DNA of 64,000 nucleotides. Origin: CAZGSN01 sp964371655 (GTDB lineage: Bacteria; Desulfobacterota; Binatia; HRBIN30). The DNA lies in assembly GCA_964371655.1 (NCBI GenBank), contig CAYJOD010000016.1:33957-97956 (forward strand), in the 5' to 3' direction. The notes beneath the pieces are model-generated. The model was not told the origin of the DNA. It did no database searches and saw only the letters and a program-made list of their open reading frames with translations. This document shows positions 1 to 9,823 of this stretch, one piece after another (positions within the stretch are counted from its first letter, which is position 1; every line of letters begins with the position of its first letter). A program made the translations under genes and the position numbers.

Positions 1-90
1 ACCTTTCACTCACAACTGGGCGCGAGCGTGTGGAAGGAGTCGGCCAGTGAGACATTCGTCCGGCAGTTGCGCGAGCGCGCGTCGAATTAG
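1..90 (+). CDS. C-terminal end of an unidentified protein (partial)
   Basis: Frame 1 is open from the window edge to a TAG at 88-90, giving 29 residues that end in RQLRERASN. The stretch is charged and helix-like and uses high-GC codons like its neighbours. It is too short to assign a function. It precedes the B12-rSAM gene on the same strand by 84 bp. It could be a chance open stretch, since only 90 bases are visible. Confidence 0.35.
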   Translation, partial: TFHSQLGASVWKESASETFVRQLRERASN

Positions 91-174
91 ACCTCGGATC
101 GCGGTCGGAGGGTTCTTCCTGTCGGTGAAGAATATCGGGCGCGTGGGCTGTCAGCCCTGCGTACAGGTCGGGCG

Positions 175-1683
175 ATGAAGGCGGTTTTCGTATACCCGGC
201 CCATGAGAATCTGGGAATAGAATGTATCTCGGCCGCTCTCCGAGCGGCGGGTCATGAAACGTCTCTCGTCTTTGATCCTGTTCTCTTCGAGGATACCTTT
301 CTCAATATCCCCCGCCTTGCTGGGTTCTTCCGGGATAGTGCAAAGGTGGTCCGGGAGGTTGAACGGGAAAGACCTGACCTGGTCCTTTTCTCGGTGACTA
401 CAGACAACTTTCCCTGGTTTGTCCGCACGGCTCGTGAGGTCAAACGAAGCCTGGGTGTGCCGATTGTCGCCGGAGGGATTCACTGTACTTCAGTGCCTGA
501 ACGAGTGCTGGCCGGGAGTGAGACCGATTACGTGATCCGGGGCGAGGGGGAGGAGGCAATCGTCGAGCTGGTCCGTGCTCTTGAAGAAGGGCGGCCAGTC
601 GAGGGGATCGCAAATCTCGCGTACAGGAAGGGGGCAGAGTTCGTAGTCAACGATCTGCGGCCCCTGATCGCCGACCTCGAGAGCCTGCCTTTCCCCGATA
701 AATCGATCTACGACCACACGCCTCTTAAGGCCGACGATTTCTATACCCTTCAATCCTCCAGGGGCTGCATGTTTTCCTGCTCGTACTGCCACAACAGTCT
801 CGAGAAGGGGCTGTACCAGGGAAAGGGCCCCTTCCTCAGAAGGCGCCGGGTGGAACATGTAATTGAAGAGATCGAGGAAGCACGACGACGCTACCGTTTC
901 ACTACGGTGAACTTCCTCGATGAGGTCTTTGCCTTTGACAAGGAGTGGGTCAGCCGATTCGCCGATGAGTATCCCAGGAGGATCGGGTTGCCCTTTCTGT
1001 GCTGTGCCCACCCGGCCTACATGGATGACGAGATGGCCCGGCTTCTGAAGAAAGCGGGCTGCATCAAAGTGGATCTGGGTGTCCAGAGCCTCGATGAGGC
1101 GACCAAGAAGCAGCTCCTCAACAGGAGCGAGACCAACCTGGACGTAGCTCGGGCGATCAGGGCTCTTCGTGACCACGGGGTCACGGTCTACGCGGAGAAT
1201 ATCGTCAATCTTCCCCTCCAGACCGAGAAGCACGTGGCGGAGATGGGACGTTTTTACCTCAAGCATCGCCCTGATATCCCCAAGTTCTTCTGGCTCCGTT
1301 ACTATCCCGGTACTCCCATTGTAGAGACCGGCCGTGAACTGGGCCTCGTCAGCGCGGAGAAGATCCGCGAAATAGAAGAGGGGCAGGGTTCCGGTTCGAT
1401 CGCCGGGGGGGGGACCCTGAAGAATGAAGGGATCAGAAGAGTGTTCAACTTCCTCATTCTGATGCCCTACCTGCCGATTTCCGTGGCGGACTTCATCCTC
1501 CGGACCGGTGCTTACCGCTACCTACCGAGCGGCTTCCTGCAGAAAAACTTCCTTGCCTTCGAGCGCATTCTCGACCGCAAAGACGCCAGGATCGAGGTTG
1601 TGGTGGAGCGCCACAAGCGGGTCTATTTTTACTATCTCTCGCAATGGTTCAAAGACAACCTGATGCCGAGGAGCAAACAGTAA
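175..1683 (+). CDS. B12-binding domain radical SAM protein
   Basis: 502 residues. Residues 1-150 form a Rossmann-like cobalamin-binding domain typical of the B12-rSAM superfamily: it opens MKAVFVYPAHENLG, followed by VPIVAGGIHCT and a later YVIRGEGEEAI motif. The rSAM [4Fe-4S] motif is C198-x3-C202-x2-C205 in SSRGCMFSCSYCHN. Most relatives are methyltransferases or ring-forming enzymes of unknown substrate, so the reaction cannot be read from sequence. The residues after about 400 form an extra helical C-terminal segment. The first 40 residues closely match the B12-domain fragment at 50067-50402, so a near relative once existed at the other end of the window. It converges on the fused methyltransferase gene. 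The ATG at 175 matches the family N-terminus. Confidence 0.9.
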   Translation: MKAVFVYPAHENLGIECISAALRAAGHETSLVFDPVLFEDTFLNIPRLAGFFRDSAKVVREVERERPDLVLFSVTTDNFPWFVRTAREVKRSLGVPIVAGGIHCTSVPERVLAGSETDYVIRGEGEEAIVELVRALEEGRPVEGIANLAYRKGAEFVVNDLRPLIADLESLPFPDKSIYDHTPLKADDFYTLQSSRGCMFSCSYCHNSLEKGLYQGKGPFLRRRRVEHVIEEIEEARRRYRFTTVNFLDEVFAFDKEWVSRFADEYPRRIGLPFLCCAHPAYMDDEMARLLKKAGCIKVDLGVQSLDEATKKQLLNRSETNLDVARAIRALRDHGVTVYAENIVNLPLQTEKHVAEMGRFYLKHRPDIPKFFWLRYYPGTPIVETGRELGLVSAEKIREIEEGQGSGSIAGGGTLKNEGIRRVFNFLILMPYLPISVADFILRTGAYRYLPSGFLQKNFLAFERILDRKDARIEVVVERHKRVYFYYLSQWFKDNLMPRSKQ

Positions 1684-1813
1684 GCTCTCTTCACAGCGTG
1701 GCCCATTGGCCGCAACCGGTAGGACATCCAACACTGCCGGCGCCGGCGTTTGATAGGGCTAATGTTGCCACCTCGCACACACGTCTCCTGTCGCCTTCTG
1801 CACCCCGAAGCGG

Positions 1814-4800
1814 TCACGCCAGCGCACCGTAGATGCCAGGGACCTGATCGGGAGTGAGCTCTCTCTCTGCTCGGCGGATGCGCAGCTCCAGGTGGGTCAT
1901 CAGGCGTACCAGGTCCTCCCACGCCGGAGGCTCACCGAGGTACGAGATGGCGAGGTAGAGCGTGCGCACGAAGAAGCGCGCATCGCGACAGATGGGTTCG
2001 ACGCGCACATCGAGCTGCCCGCGGCGCCCCTGACAGGTCAGGACGACGTGATTCAGGGGCTCTGATCGCCGGGCGTGAGCCGCCGTGATGCTCCAGTCGG
2101 AATCGAGACGGATCGGGGTAGCGGACTCACCAAAGAATCCCGATAGGAAAGCTGCGAGGTCGGATTCTCCGGGTTCCCTACGAGCATCTTTGGCTCCCGG
2201 CTCCGGCGCAGATGAACGGGCCTTGACCGCGCCCCCCGAGCCGCCCCCGTCGTGCCGCGCCAGGACCGATTCCTCCCAGGAGCGCAGGCTTTCCGCGACC
2301 ACGCCCAGCACCTCCGGCTGCACGGGGCCTTCGCTACGAACCTCGAACAGCCGCGTGGGTATACCGGGAGTTCTTATCGCACGCGGAACGATGCGAACCT
2401 TGCCCGTCCCGACAGGTGGCTCGATCGCAATGGAACAGGGCGCCGCCGCGCGCGTCACCCTCCATCCGGCCAGCGCACCCGGCGCGCAGGCCACGCCATC
2501 GAGGGCAACCGCGAGGGCATCGGCCAGGGTCTGTGGCGTGATCATCGAGTGGAGCCACATCAACCCGTTCTCCAGCGGCATCTCTTCAGCCCAGAGTGGC
2601 TGCTGGCCGGTGCCGAGCAGGCGTACCAGCAGGCGCCCGGGAACGACAGCCACGTCGAGGGTATCGGCGCGCTCATCGATCGACGGCAGACACAGGCGAA
2701 TTCCCGTCGATCCGCAAAGCCATGAATCTTGCGCCGCTTCGAGCCGCAAGCGTGGCACAAGAACCAGCTCGCGCGCGCCCGCCAGCTCGGAGCAGCGCAA
2801 CGCGAAATGCGGCCTGTGCCCGTCGAAGCGCAGGGTGGCTGTCGACAGCAGGCCCGCGGCTTCCGCGCTCGGACACCAGCGCGGAGTCGCCTGCGGGTTT
2901 GCCGTCCCGCCGCCCGGCGCGTGGCAGCACAGCTGCACCTCCGCGACTCCGGGCAACGCCCGTTGTTGGTAACGGCGCCGCAACGCCTCCTGCAGCAAAG
3001 CCCACTCGCCGACGGCTTCGACGGCGGGAGCGTCGTACGAGCGCAGCGGATCCCAGGCGGTGAACACCGGCTCGCCCGCAGGGAAGAGCGAGCTCGCCAC
3101 GAGGTAGTTCTGGAACTCGCTCGACCACAGGTGGAAGCGGGCGAAATCCGCCTCCCCCGCCGCCATTGGATCGGGAACTGGGCGGATCCAATCGTACTGA
3201 CGCAGCAGGCGAACGATCGCGATCGGTTCGCGAGCCAGCCGATCCTCGAGCTCTCGTTTGTGATCGTCCCACTCAGCGATCCGGTTCACCGTGACCTCCA
3301 GGTTGTCGCGCTTGAGGGAAGCGAACGTATCGTAGAAGCGGTCGACAAAGTGGTCGTCCGCGTGCCGTTGCAGGCGATTGAGCAGGAGGTCGTCTTCCGG
3401 ATAGGTGATGTGCAGGCGACAGAAGCGGAAGCTGTCGCACAGGTGTTCGAGCTCCGCAGTCGTCGGCAGAAAACAGATGGGTACGTGGACCTCCAAGTCG
3501 TAGCGTCTCTCGAAGGGACCGTCGTGGAGGAAGCCGAGAATGTCGACGCCGTTGCTGAGGCTGACGAAGCGGTACCCGGCGGCCTCGATCTGATCGAGCT
3601 CGCCCAGCAAGCGTTGCTGCGAGAGAGCGACGGTGGGGCGCCCGAATAGGGTTCGCTGGTAGTCGCCGTAACACCCCGGGCACAGGTACCTACAGCCGCG
3701 CATCAGCGGCAGGTTCGGGAAGCAGTGGTCCGGACCGCAATCCTCGCGGCGCATGCTCTCGTGCACCCAGCGGGTCCAAAGCCCGAACGAGGGGAACCAA
3801 TCGTGGTCGAGCCAGTTCAGCCGTGCGTAGGATGCATCGTCGTGTGCGATGTGCAACCGGGGTGCACCGCGCCTGCTCCAGACGTTCGGAAGCGACGCCA
3901 GCTCGTCTTCACTGCGCCCGGCTAGGATCCCCTCGACGAGCGTTCGGAATGCCTCCTCGGTGTCGCCCGTCATCACATAGTCGATGGCTCCCCCGGACAG
4001 CAGGATCGCGGCGAAGACGTTGGCCGTCAGCCCACCGACGACGATCACCACCTCGGGATTGACGGACTTGAGGTAGCCACAGTACGGCAAAAGCGCCGCC
4101 ATCGAGGCGTACCAGTGGAGCGAGAGACAGATCACCCGCGCCGAGCGAACGACGTCGTCGTCCATCTCGAACTGGTACAGACCCAGCTTCGGCAGCGGCA
4201 GGGCGTTGAGATTTGCTAGGACGCCCGTCGCGACGGTCAACTGCAGCGGCTGCCCGTTCGCGTGTACGTAGACGATCGGCGGTGTCCGGTCGGCGGTCAA
4301 AGTCCCCGCCGGCTCCCCGACGCTGCAGCGCGCCAGCGGCGTCGCCTCGCGCTGCAACAGGTAGATCTTATAGCGACCCTTCAGAACCAAGGGGTCGCGC
4401 TCTCCCGAGAACAAGGACCGGAGATCGTGGTTGTTTACCGCATCCAGAACCTCTCGAATGCGAGCCGGAAGCTCCCGATCATACAGATCGAGGACCGACA
4501 TGAGTGTGCGCTGATAGGCGGCCAACATGCGCCCCTGCTGCGCCCACCACCCACTCGTCGGCGCGACGTTCTCCGTAATGTCGGCGGAACGGAGCACGCG
4601 AAACACGCGCTGTGTCTCGATCAGGCGTGCGCGCTCCTCGCTCAGATCGTCCGCCATCAGCAGGAACCCCGAACCATCCAGAAATCCCGCGCAGTGCTTC
4701 CAAAACATTTCGTCGAGAGAAAAGTGATTCACCGATTCCGAGAACAGCAAGAGGTCGTAGCGAGCCTCGCATGGCATGCCCTCGAAACGCGCGCACCTCA

Positions 4801-5290
4801 CCTCGACTCCCGGCAGCTCGGCTTTCTCGATCGTCTGGCAATGGTGGGCGATGGGACTGACCGCCGTAACGCGAATGTGTCGTGACGCCAATAACTTCTC
4901 GTTGAAGCCCAGCCCGCAGCCAACGTCCAGGACGTGCGAGACACCCTCGGGAATGTACGCGAGGAGATTCTCCGAGAATGCGCACACCGCGTCGTACATC
5001 TTCGAATCCGTTATCGGTGCCGTTACGCTCGTGGGCCAGAAGCCCCAGTGCAGCGGCAGTAGGTTGTCCTCCGTTCCCCCGGCGAGCTGCACACACAGGT
5101 CCAGATACATGACGTTCAGCGCACGCTCCCGCGGTGTCTCCAGTGTCACTAAGGAACGCGGCACCGCCGCCGGCGCGACCGTGTCGGCGACCGAGCCGTG
5201 ATCGGTAGCGATGAGAGGGTTCAGTGAATCGCCGCCGACGACGTCATCCGAGCGCTTGTCGAGATTCCGCCCCTGTTCCCTGTCGCTCAT
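1814..5290 (-). CDS. Fusion: SAM methyltransferase, B12-binding domain, radical SAM domain and C-terminal accessory modules
   Basis: 1158 residues with at least four parts. (1) A class I SAM methyltransferase, about residues 55-310, with motif I VLDVGCGLGFN at 120-130. (2) A cobalamin-binding-like domain, about 338-460, with VVIVVGGLTAN and YVMTGDTEEAF. (3) A radical SAM domain with C533-x3-C537-x2-C540 (RGCRYLCPGC). (4) A long C-terminal region in which I see two copies of an unassigned module, about 941-1012 (starts AGWRV) and 1064-1140 (starts SDWSI), joined by a Gly/Pro-rich linker at 1013-1045. The frame stays open to 6106, but that stretch overlaps the upstream rSAM gene. The ATG at 5290, 29 bp after that gene's stop, is the sensible start. 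The same module occurs in the rSAM genes at 11-16 kb and 56 kb. Two SAM-dependent activities in one chain suggest sequential modification, but the substrate is unknown. Confidence 0.85.
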   Translation of the reverse strand: MSDREQGRNLDKRSDDVVGGDSLNPLIATDHGSVADTVAPAAVPRSLVTLETPRERALNVMYLDLCVQLAGGTEDNLLPLHWGFWPTSVTAPITDSKMYDAVCAFSENLLAYIPEGVSHVLDVGCGLGFNEKLLASRHIRVTAVSPIAHHCQTIEKAELPGVEVRCARFEGMPCEARYDLLLFSESVNHFSLDEMFWKHCAGFLDGSGFLLMADDLSEERARLIETQRVFRVLRSADITENVAPTSGWWAQQGRMLAAYQRTLMSVLDLYDRELPARIREVLDAVNNHDLRSLFSGERDPLVLKGRYKIYLLQREATPLARCSVGEPAGTLTADRTPPIVYVHANGQPLQLTVATGVLANLNALPLPKLGLYQFEMDDDVVRSARVICLSLHWYASMAALLPYCGYLKSVNPEVVIVVGGLTANVFAAILLSGGAIDYVMTGDTEEAFRTLVEGILAGRSEDELASLPNVWSRRGAPRLHIAHDDASYARLNWLDHDWFPSFGLWTRWVHESMRREDCGPDHCFPNLPLMRGCRYLCPGCYGDYQRTLFGRPTVALSQQRLLGELDQIEAAGYRFVSLSNGVDILGFLHDGPFERRYDLEVHVPICFLPTTAELEHLCDSFRFCRLHITYPEDDLLLNRLQRHADDHFVDRFYDTFASLKRDNLEVTVNRIAEWDDHKRELEDRLAREPIAIVRLLRQYDWIRPVPDPMAAGEADFARFHLWSSEFQNYLVASSLFPAGEPVFTAWDPLRSYDAPAVEAVGEWALLQEALRRRYQQRALPGVAEVQLCCHAPGGGTANPQATPRWCPSAEAAGLLSTATLRFDGHRPHFALRCSELAGARELVLVPRLRLEAAQDSWLCGSTGIRLCLPSIDERADTLDVAVVPGRLLVRLLGTGQQPLWAEEMPLENGLMWLHSMITPQTLADALAVALDGVACAPGALAGWRVTRAAAPCSIAIEPPVGTGKVRIVPRAIRTPGIPTRLFEVRSEGPVQPEVLGVVAESLRSWEESVLARHDGGGSGGAVKARSSAPEPGAKDARREPGESDLAAFLSGFFGESATPIRLDSDWSITAAHARRSEPLNHVVLTCQGRRGQLDVRVEPICRDARFFVRTLYLAISYLGEPPAWEDLVRLMTHLELRIRRAERELTPDQVPGIYGALA

Positions 5291-5319
5291 CGTCGCCGAA
5301 ATCCTTATGCGATTGTCGA

Positions 5320-6432
5320 TCACGTGCTGGTCGAGTCCGGCGACCGCCACTGTTGTACACGGCAAAGCATCGTCTCCACCCGGGGCATCAACTTTGCGAC
5401 CATGAATGACGGCAGAACCACAGAAGCGACAGCGAACGCCATATTTGGTTGGTACACGTTGCAGGCAGCGCATAGGGGGATCTCGCTCTGCCGGCCCTCG
5501 ACGTGCAACCGGCGCAGGCGACGCATGGCCTCCCCATTCCAGGCCTCGCCAAGCTTCAGGCGGGATATGTTCCCCAAAGGCAAGAAGGCGTTGTAGTCCC
5601 GGCAACAAGGAACCACAGTGCCGTCTTGCTTGATCACGGGATAGAACCACAGGTAGAAGCACGGCCGTTGCTTGCCCCTGCGCGCCGGCTCCTTTCGTAT
5701 GCCGCTGTAGGCGAGTTGACGAATGCGCACCCCGTCGACTCCCGGGACCTTCCATCGTCTCTTGAATTCCTCGATTTCCGGTCTCGTCTTTTCCATGGAG
5801 ATACATTGGACCACGGCGAACAGCTTCGAAGAACTCGCGGCCTTCTTCCGGAAGAATGCGCGCACGTTGCTCATGACGTTCTCGAACTTGGCCCCGACGC
5901 GAATGCTCTCGTAGGTCTCCTTGGTTGTCCCATCCACGGAAAAGATGATGTAATCCAGGCCCGACGCCAGAAGACGATCGCTCTTGCTGTCGCCGAGGTT
6001 CGTTGCCGAAGTCGAGAGCCCGGTGCGGAATCCGTACCACCGCGCCCGCTCGATCATGTCGAATAAGTTCCTGTGCAGAAGCGGCTCTCCACAATCTTGC
6101 AGCCAAAAGAACTCCGTCTTGCCCTGCATGTCCTCCAACGCCAGATCAAAGAGGGCCGGGTTCATGTTGCCGATGGGTCGCGTCATGACCGCACGTGGAC
6201 ACATGATGCATTTCAGCTCGCAGTTATTCGTCACCTCGACTGCCACCATCGAGGGATATGCCGGAACCTCGATTGCGCGCCAGATGAAGGCCCAAAGCAG
6301 CTTCAGTCGTCGAAGCACGTTGTTCCCCAAGCGCCCCATCCGACGCGCCACCCCGACCGTACCCGGGGCGTGCGCCGATTTGCCGGCTACCTGCGCATCA
6401 ACGCTCCTATTTGGCTTCGGCGCTGCCAGCAT
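5320..6432 (-). CDS. Radical SAM/SPASM domain protein
   Basis: 370 residues. The rSAM motif is C71-x3-C75-x2-C78 within VTNNCELKCIMCPR. The usual glycine-rich strand reads LQDCGEPLLH. A C-terminal SPASM domain has cysteines in RPCFYLW, VVPCCRDYN and CAACNVYQ, expected to bind auxiliary Fe-S clusters. Residues 30-55 are basic and hydrophobic and there is a hydrophobic stretch near the C-terminus, so membrane association is plausible. The start overlaps the end of the polytopic membrane protein gene (stop at 6407) by 26 nt, so the two are co-transcribed and probably translationally coupled. SPASM-rSAM genes of this kind are common in glycan clusters, but their substrates are mostly unknown. Met32 or Met62 are possible later starts. 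Confidence 0.88.
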   Translation of the reverse strand: MLAAPKPNRSVDAQVAGKSAHAPGTVGVARRMGRLGNNVLRRLKLLWAFIWRAIEVPAYPSMVAVEVTNNCELKCIMCPRAVMTRPIGNMNPALFDLALEDMQGKTEFFWLQDCGEPLLHRNLFDMIERARWYGFRTGLSTSATNLGDSKSDRLLASGLDYIIFSVDGTTKETYESIRVGAKFENVMSNVRAFFRKKAASSSKLFAVVQCISMEKTRPEIEEFKRRWKVPGVDGVRIRQLAYSGIRKEPARRGKQRPCFYLWFYPVIKQDGTVVPCCRDYNAFLPLGNISRLKLGEAWNGEAMRRLRRLHVEGRQSEIPLCAACNVYQPNMAFAVASVVLPSFMVAKLMPRVETMLCRVQQWRSPDSTST

Positions 6433-8182
6433 CGACCTGCCATACTCCTATCGGCATTCTCATTGTGGAAAAGAATAGCATCGGCATGTCATGCCGGTAC
6501 ACCTCAACCTCCCCCCACTTCTGGAATACCGTCGCCCCGCTGAACGCCGCGGCGCACTCCGGGCGGATCCCGCTCGGCAGCGGCCCCTCCCTCATCACCT
6601 CCGAGCCTTGCGGCCAACTCCAGAAGGCTCTTACAATGGACTCGAAGCGATTCGAATCGGCGTCGGTCAACAGCTTCCACCCATCCGCGCCCGTCGCCTG
6701 GATCAGCTCATTGCCGCCGTAGGAAAAGCACGCGATATTCTGCAGCATGTACACAGGACTCGCCGCCCCATGGGGGGCGCGGCCGTCCTCGTCCAGCGGG
6801 ACCAACCTGGCGGACGATTTAGCGCTGGCAAACGCCGCCCTCGGCAGCGTCTGGTAACACGACTTTCGAGATCCCCCCCCACAATCGAACAAAGGCACCA
6901 TCACGGTCGCCCCGGACGGCAACTGCGCAGCGTGGCGCTCGATGATCTCGTATTCCTGTGCCATCACGTCCTGTTTGTCCGCTACCCTCCAGAGCGACAC
7001 GATCGACGCCAGCACCACGGTCCCCAGTACCGCGGTCGCGGCCAGTCGCGCCACCAGCTCGCTGTCCTGGGTTCGAAACCATGAGCTCGCGAGCGAGCCC
7101 CCGATGACGTCCGCCCCCACGCCAAGCAAGGGAGCGGAAAAGGCGGCGAGCGGAAGGATAAATCCATATTCATCCAAGAAGCTTGGCGTCACAGATCCGC
7201 CTAAGCTCGACGCAAACGCAGCGCCAGCCCCCAGGACCAAGACCATCCCGGTTGGGTCCAAACGACGTACAACCGAAAGCGCACCGACCGCGATCACGAA
7301 ACTCAAGGCCAATGATTCCGTGTCGCGAAAGAACGTGTGGTACCCGGCCAGGAAGATTATGCGGTCCGGTGTGAATCCATGGAACATCAGGGAAGCTGAA
7401 GCCATACTGGCTTTCAGGGCGAAGAGCTGGAAGAGGACCGCGCCGCTAGCAAGCGAGATCGTCAAGACCGCTAGTGCCAAGTAGGCGAGTTGGTATTTTC
7501 CCATCCAGCGCCAGGGCCGAGCCAACAGGAACAGTAAACCGATCAGGAACGGCCAATAGAAAAGACTCTCCCGCGAAAGAATTGCCAGGCACGAGGAGAG
7601 GACTACCGCCAGCGCATCGAGGGGCTTGAACCGACGCTCTCGAATGATGTTGTCGACAAAAACAAAAGCCAGCAAGCCGAAGAAGCAAGCCACATTGTGG
7701 GCATCTTCAGAAGCGCCCGTCTTTGCGAACACCGGCCAACAAACACCAGTCGCCAGGCAGGCAAGGGCTGCGAGCTCTCCCCGTAGCCGGTACGCCAGCA
7801 CCGCCGCACACAGAAGAATCCCAGCATTCACCACACCGTTGGTCAGCACGACCGTGTGCCACGCCCCACCCAAGACCTTCGTCACGAGCCCGAGGACGGC
7901 AAACGAGCCCTGTCCATACGCTTCGCCGCGATAGCGAGAAGGTTCCGGAAACGACAGGATGCCTTCCAGAAGCCCGTAGCCATGCAAGTTGGAGTGGAGA
8001 AAGGACGGCGGGAGAAGCCATCGCACGGCGACCGCCGCCAAGAACAATCCTGCGAGCGCCGCGCGCGTGCTGGCGGTCAACGCGGCGGCGCCCTGCCAGG
8101 CCGACCTGGCTTTGAGGACACCAATCACCAGCATGCCACCGAAGCAGGCGAGGCAGATGAGTTGGTTCAGCCGGATATCCAT
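6407..8182 (-). CDS. Polytopic membrane protein, GT-C glycosyltransferase-like
   Basis: 591 residues from the ATG at 8182. An in-frame GTG at 8209 would add nine residues. About ten hydrophobic helices cover residues 5-400, with short charged loops. The remaining about 190 residues form a soluble C-terminal domain containing a cysteine pair (FDCGGGSRKSC). The topology resembles the ArnT/PMT-like GT-C superfamily, which uses lipid-linked sugars, but I cannot find a convincing acidic catalytic motif, so the glycosyltransferase label is an inference. It lies between two rSAM genes on the same strand, 99 bp downstream of the B12-rSAM and overlapping the SPASM-rSAM. Five other polytopic proteins of similar design occur in the window, most of them beside an rSAM gene. 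Confidence 0.8.
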   Translation of the reverse strand: MDIRLNQLICLACFGGMLVIGVLKARSAWQGAAALTASTRAALAGLFLAAVAVRWLLPPSFLHSNLHGYGLLEGILSFPEPSRYRGEAYGQGSFAVLGLVTKVLGGAWHTVVLTNGVVNAGILLCAAVLAYRLRGELAALACLATGVCWPVFAKTGASEDAHNVACFFGLLAFVFVDNIIRERRFKPLDALAVVLSSCLAILSRESLFYWPFLIGLLFLLARPWRWMGKYQLAYLALAVLTISLASGAVLFQLFALKASMASASLMFHGFTPDRIIFLAGYHTFFRDTESLALSFVIAVGALSVVRRLDPTGMVLVLGAGAAFASSLGGSVTPSFLDEYGFILPLAAFSAPLLGVGADVIGGSLASSWFRTQDSELVARLAATAVLGTVVLASIVSLWRVADKQDVMAQEYEIIERHAAQLPSGATVMVPLFDCGGGSRKSCYQTLPRAAFASAKSSARLVPLDEDGRAPHGAASPVYMLQNIACFSYGGNELIQATGADGWKLLTDADSNRFESIVRAFWSWPQGSEVMREGPLPSGIRPECAAAFSGATVFQKWGEVEVYRHDMPMLFFSTMRMPIGVWQVDAGSAEAK

Positions 8183-8281
8183 CAATGGCTCGGGGATCTT
8201 TACTCCCACAGCCGGATTGGCCGTGCAAGGATCGTTTCACCAGCGGCGTGGCGGGCAGCAAGCGCCCGCCGCCACCGCTTG

Positions 8282-9739
8282 TCAGAACATCTCGTCTCGT
8301 TTCGCCTGTGGCGGACCCGACAGCAAGAAGCGGCTCAGCCTTGCCGTGCCGCCGAGCACATCGACCGGATGCGACAGGGCTCTGCGCGCGAACTTCATCA
8401 GGACCGACGGACGGAAATAGAATCGCCGATAAAAGTCCTGCTTCCACTGCCGCTGCTGCGCTTCGAACGCCGGATCCTTGAATCGGTTCCGGTACGGGAA
8501 GAGATTGAATTCGACCTGGTCCCGCACCTCCGCAAACAGCTCCGTACCGGGGTAGGCGATCAGCTCGCTCCCGGCGTAGTAGTCGAGCCTGGCCCGCACC
8601 GCCAGCGCCATGGTCTGCTCGAAATCTTCGCGCGTCTCCCCCGGCATGCCGATCGTGAAGAAGCCCATGGTTTCCAGGCCGTGCCGTTTGCACAGCAGGA
8701 GCTTCTCCAACACGTCGACGGCTTTCGTCCCCTTGTGGTAGCGATCGAGGACTCGCTGGCTGCCAGACTCGATCCCGACGTACAGTCGCCGGCAGCCGGC
8801 GCGTGACAACCACCCCAGCATCTCGCTGGTGAGCGTGTCGGTGCGGGTCAGGCAACTCCACTGCAAACCAAGATTTGCCTCGATCATCAGCCGGCAGAAC
8901 TCCCGTACCCGATCCTCTCGCACCGTGAAGGTGTCGTCCACGAAGCGGAAAGCGCGAATGCCGAATCGCTGGCGTAGAAACCGGACCTCGTCGATCATTG
9001 CTTCCGGACGCCGGGTGGTAAGCTTGCGCCCGTAGGAGCGCACGCAGTAGGTACACCCGAACGGGCAGCCGCGAGCGCTCTGGATGGCCGCATACGGGCG
9101 TGGGAAGAAGGGCTCCGAGTATCCCTCAATCCGCATCAGCTCGTACGCCGGGCGGGGCAGACTGTCCAAATCGCGCACCCGCTGCGCCTCGCCCTGGACG
9201 ATCGCGCGACCGCCGGCATCGCGATAGGCGATCCCCGACACGGTCGTCAATTCCAAGCCTTTCGCGAGATGATCGTAGAGCGCCGAGAAGACGAGGTCCG
9301 GTTCCCCGAGCAGGATGAAATCGATTGGCAGCTCGGCCAGGAACTCGCGCGGGAAAAGCGTCGGGTAGTACCCGAACACGACGAGCACAATTTCCGGGTG
9401 GCGGCGCTTGAGCTCGCGGATTGCCGCGGCATCGTCGTCGAGGCACGCGAAGCCGGTAAAGGTGACCACAACGTCCGGTCGAAACCTCCGAATCCTGCGA
9501 CTCACGGCGTCGAGATCGCTACCCTCCGCTACCGCATCCAGGAGCTCCACCGCACCCTGCTTCCACTCCCGCACGATACCGCCCAGCGCCAACAGCTCGG
9601 CCGGTGGAAACAGAATGTTGGGTGACTGGTAGGAGCACATGTAGCGGCGCACCAGTCGGACTTTGTACGGCAGGTTCAACAGCAAGGTGCGAAGTGCAGT
9701 CCCCCCGGCGTCCATCAAAGGCTCGGGCGCGTTACCCAT
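8282..9739 (-). CDS. B12-binding domain radical SAM protein
   Basis: 485 residues. Residues 15-165 form the B12-binding domain (RTLLLNLPYKVRL, then PDVVVTFTGF, VLVVFGYYPT and FILLGEPD). The rSAM motif is C225-x3-C229-x2-C232 in SARGCPFGCTYC. The arrangement is that of the BchE/HpnP-like B12-rSAM superfamily, whose members perform methylations and cyclisations on lipids, porphyrins and antibiotics. There is no DxHxxG, so the cobalamin is probably bound base-off without a histidine ligand, as in many of this class. It is the first gene of a likely operon with the membrane protein and SPASM-rSAM. Its first codons (PEPLMD) resemble the 5' end of the following gene's longer start (IPEPLMD), possibly a duplicated leader. 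Confidence 0.9.
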   Translation of the reverse strand: MGNAPEPLMDAGGTALRTLLLNLPYKVRLVRRYMCSYQSPNILFPPAELLALGGIVREWKQGAVELLDAVAEGSDLDAVSRRIRRFRPDVVVTFTGFACLDDDAAAIRELKRRHPEIVLVVFGYYPTLFPREFLAELPIDFILLGEPDLVFSALYDHLAKGLELTTVSGIAYRDAGGRAIVQGEAQRVRDLDSLPRPAYELMRIEGYSEPFFPRPYAAIQSARGCPFGCTYCVRSYGRKLTTRRPEAMIDEVRFLRQRFGIRAFRFVDDTFTVREDRVREFCRLMIEANLGLQWSCLTRTDTLTSEMLGWLSRAGCRRLYVGIESGSQRVLDRYHKGTKAVDVLEKLLLCKRHGLETMGFFTIGMPGETREDFEQTMALAVRARLDYYAGSELIAYPGTELFAEVRDQVEFNLFPYRNRFKDPAFEAQQRQWKQDFYRRFYFRPSVLMKFARRALSHPVDVLGGTARLSRFLLSGPPQAKRDEMF

Positions 9740-9823
9740 GGAGGCATACTACCGAAAGACACCTGCGCCCACCAAGCGCCTTTGCGAGCCGCGCCCACTT
9801 CGCTGCGCGTGTACGCCGGTGCG

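Noticed and set aside
2085..2972. Plus-strand 295-codon frame opposite the fusion gene
   Set aside because: Arg/Ser/Ala-rich shadow of high-GC coding DNA on the other strand; no domain.
5291..6106. N-terminal 272-codon extension of the methyltransferase-rSAM gene
   Set aside because: It is antiphase to, and lies inside, the well-supported rSAM gene at 5320-6432; the ATG at 5290 is the natural start.
8282..9056. Long frames opposite or alternative to the B12-rSAM gene at 8282-9739 (for example 7707-9056 minus, 449 codons)
   Set aside because: Composition is that of a shadow frame, and the B12 and rSAM motifs are only in the chosen frame.
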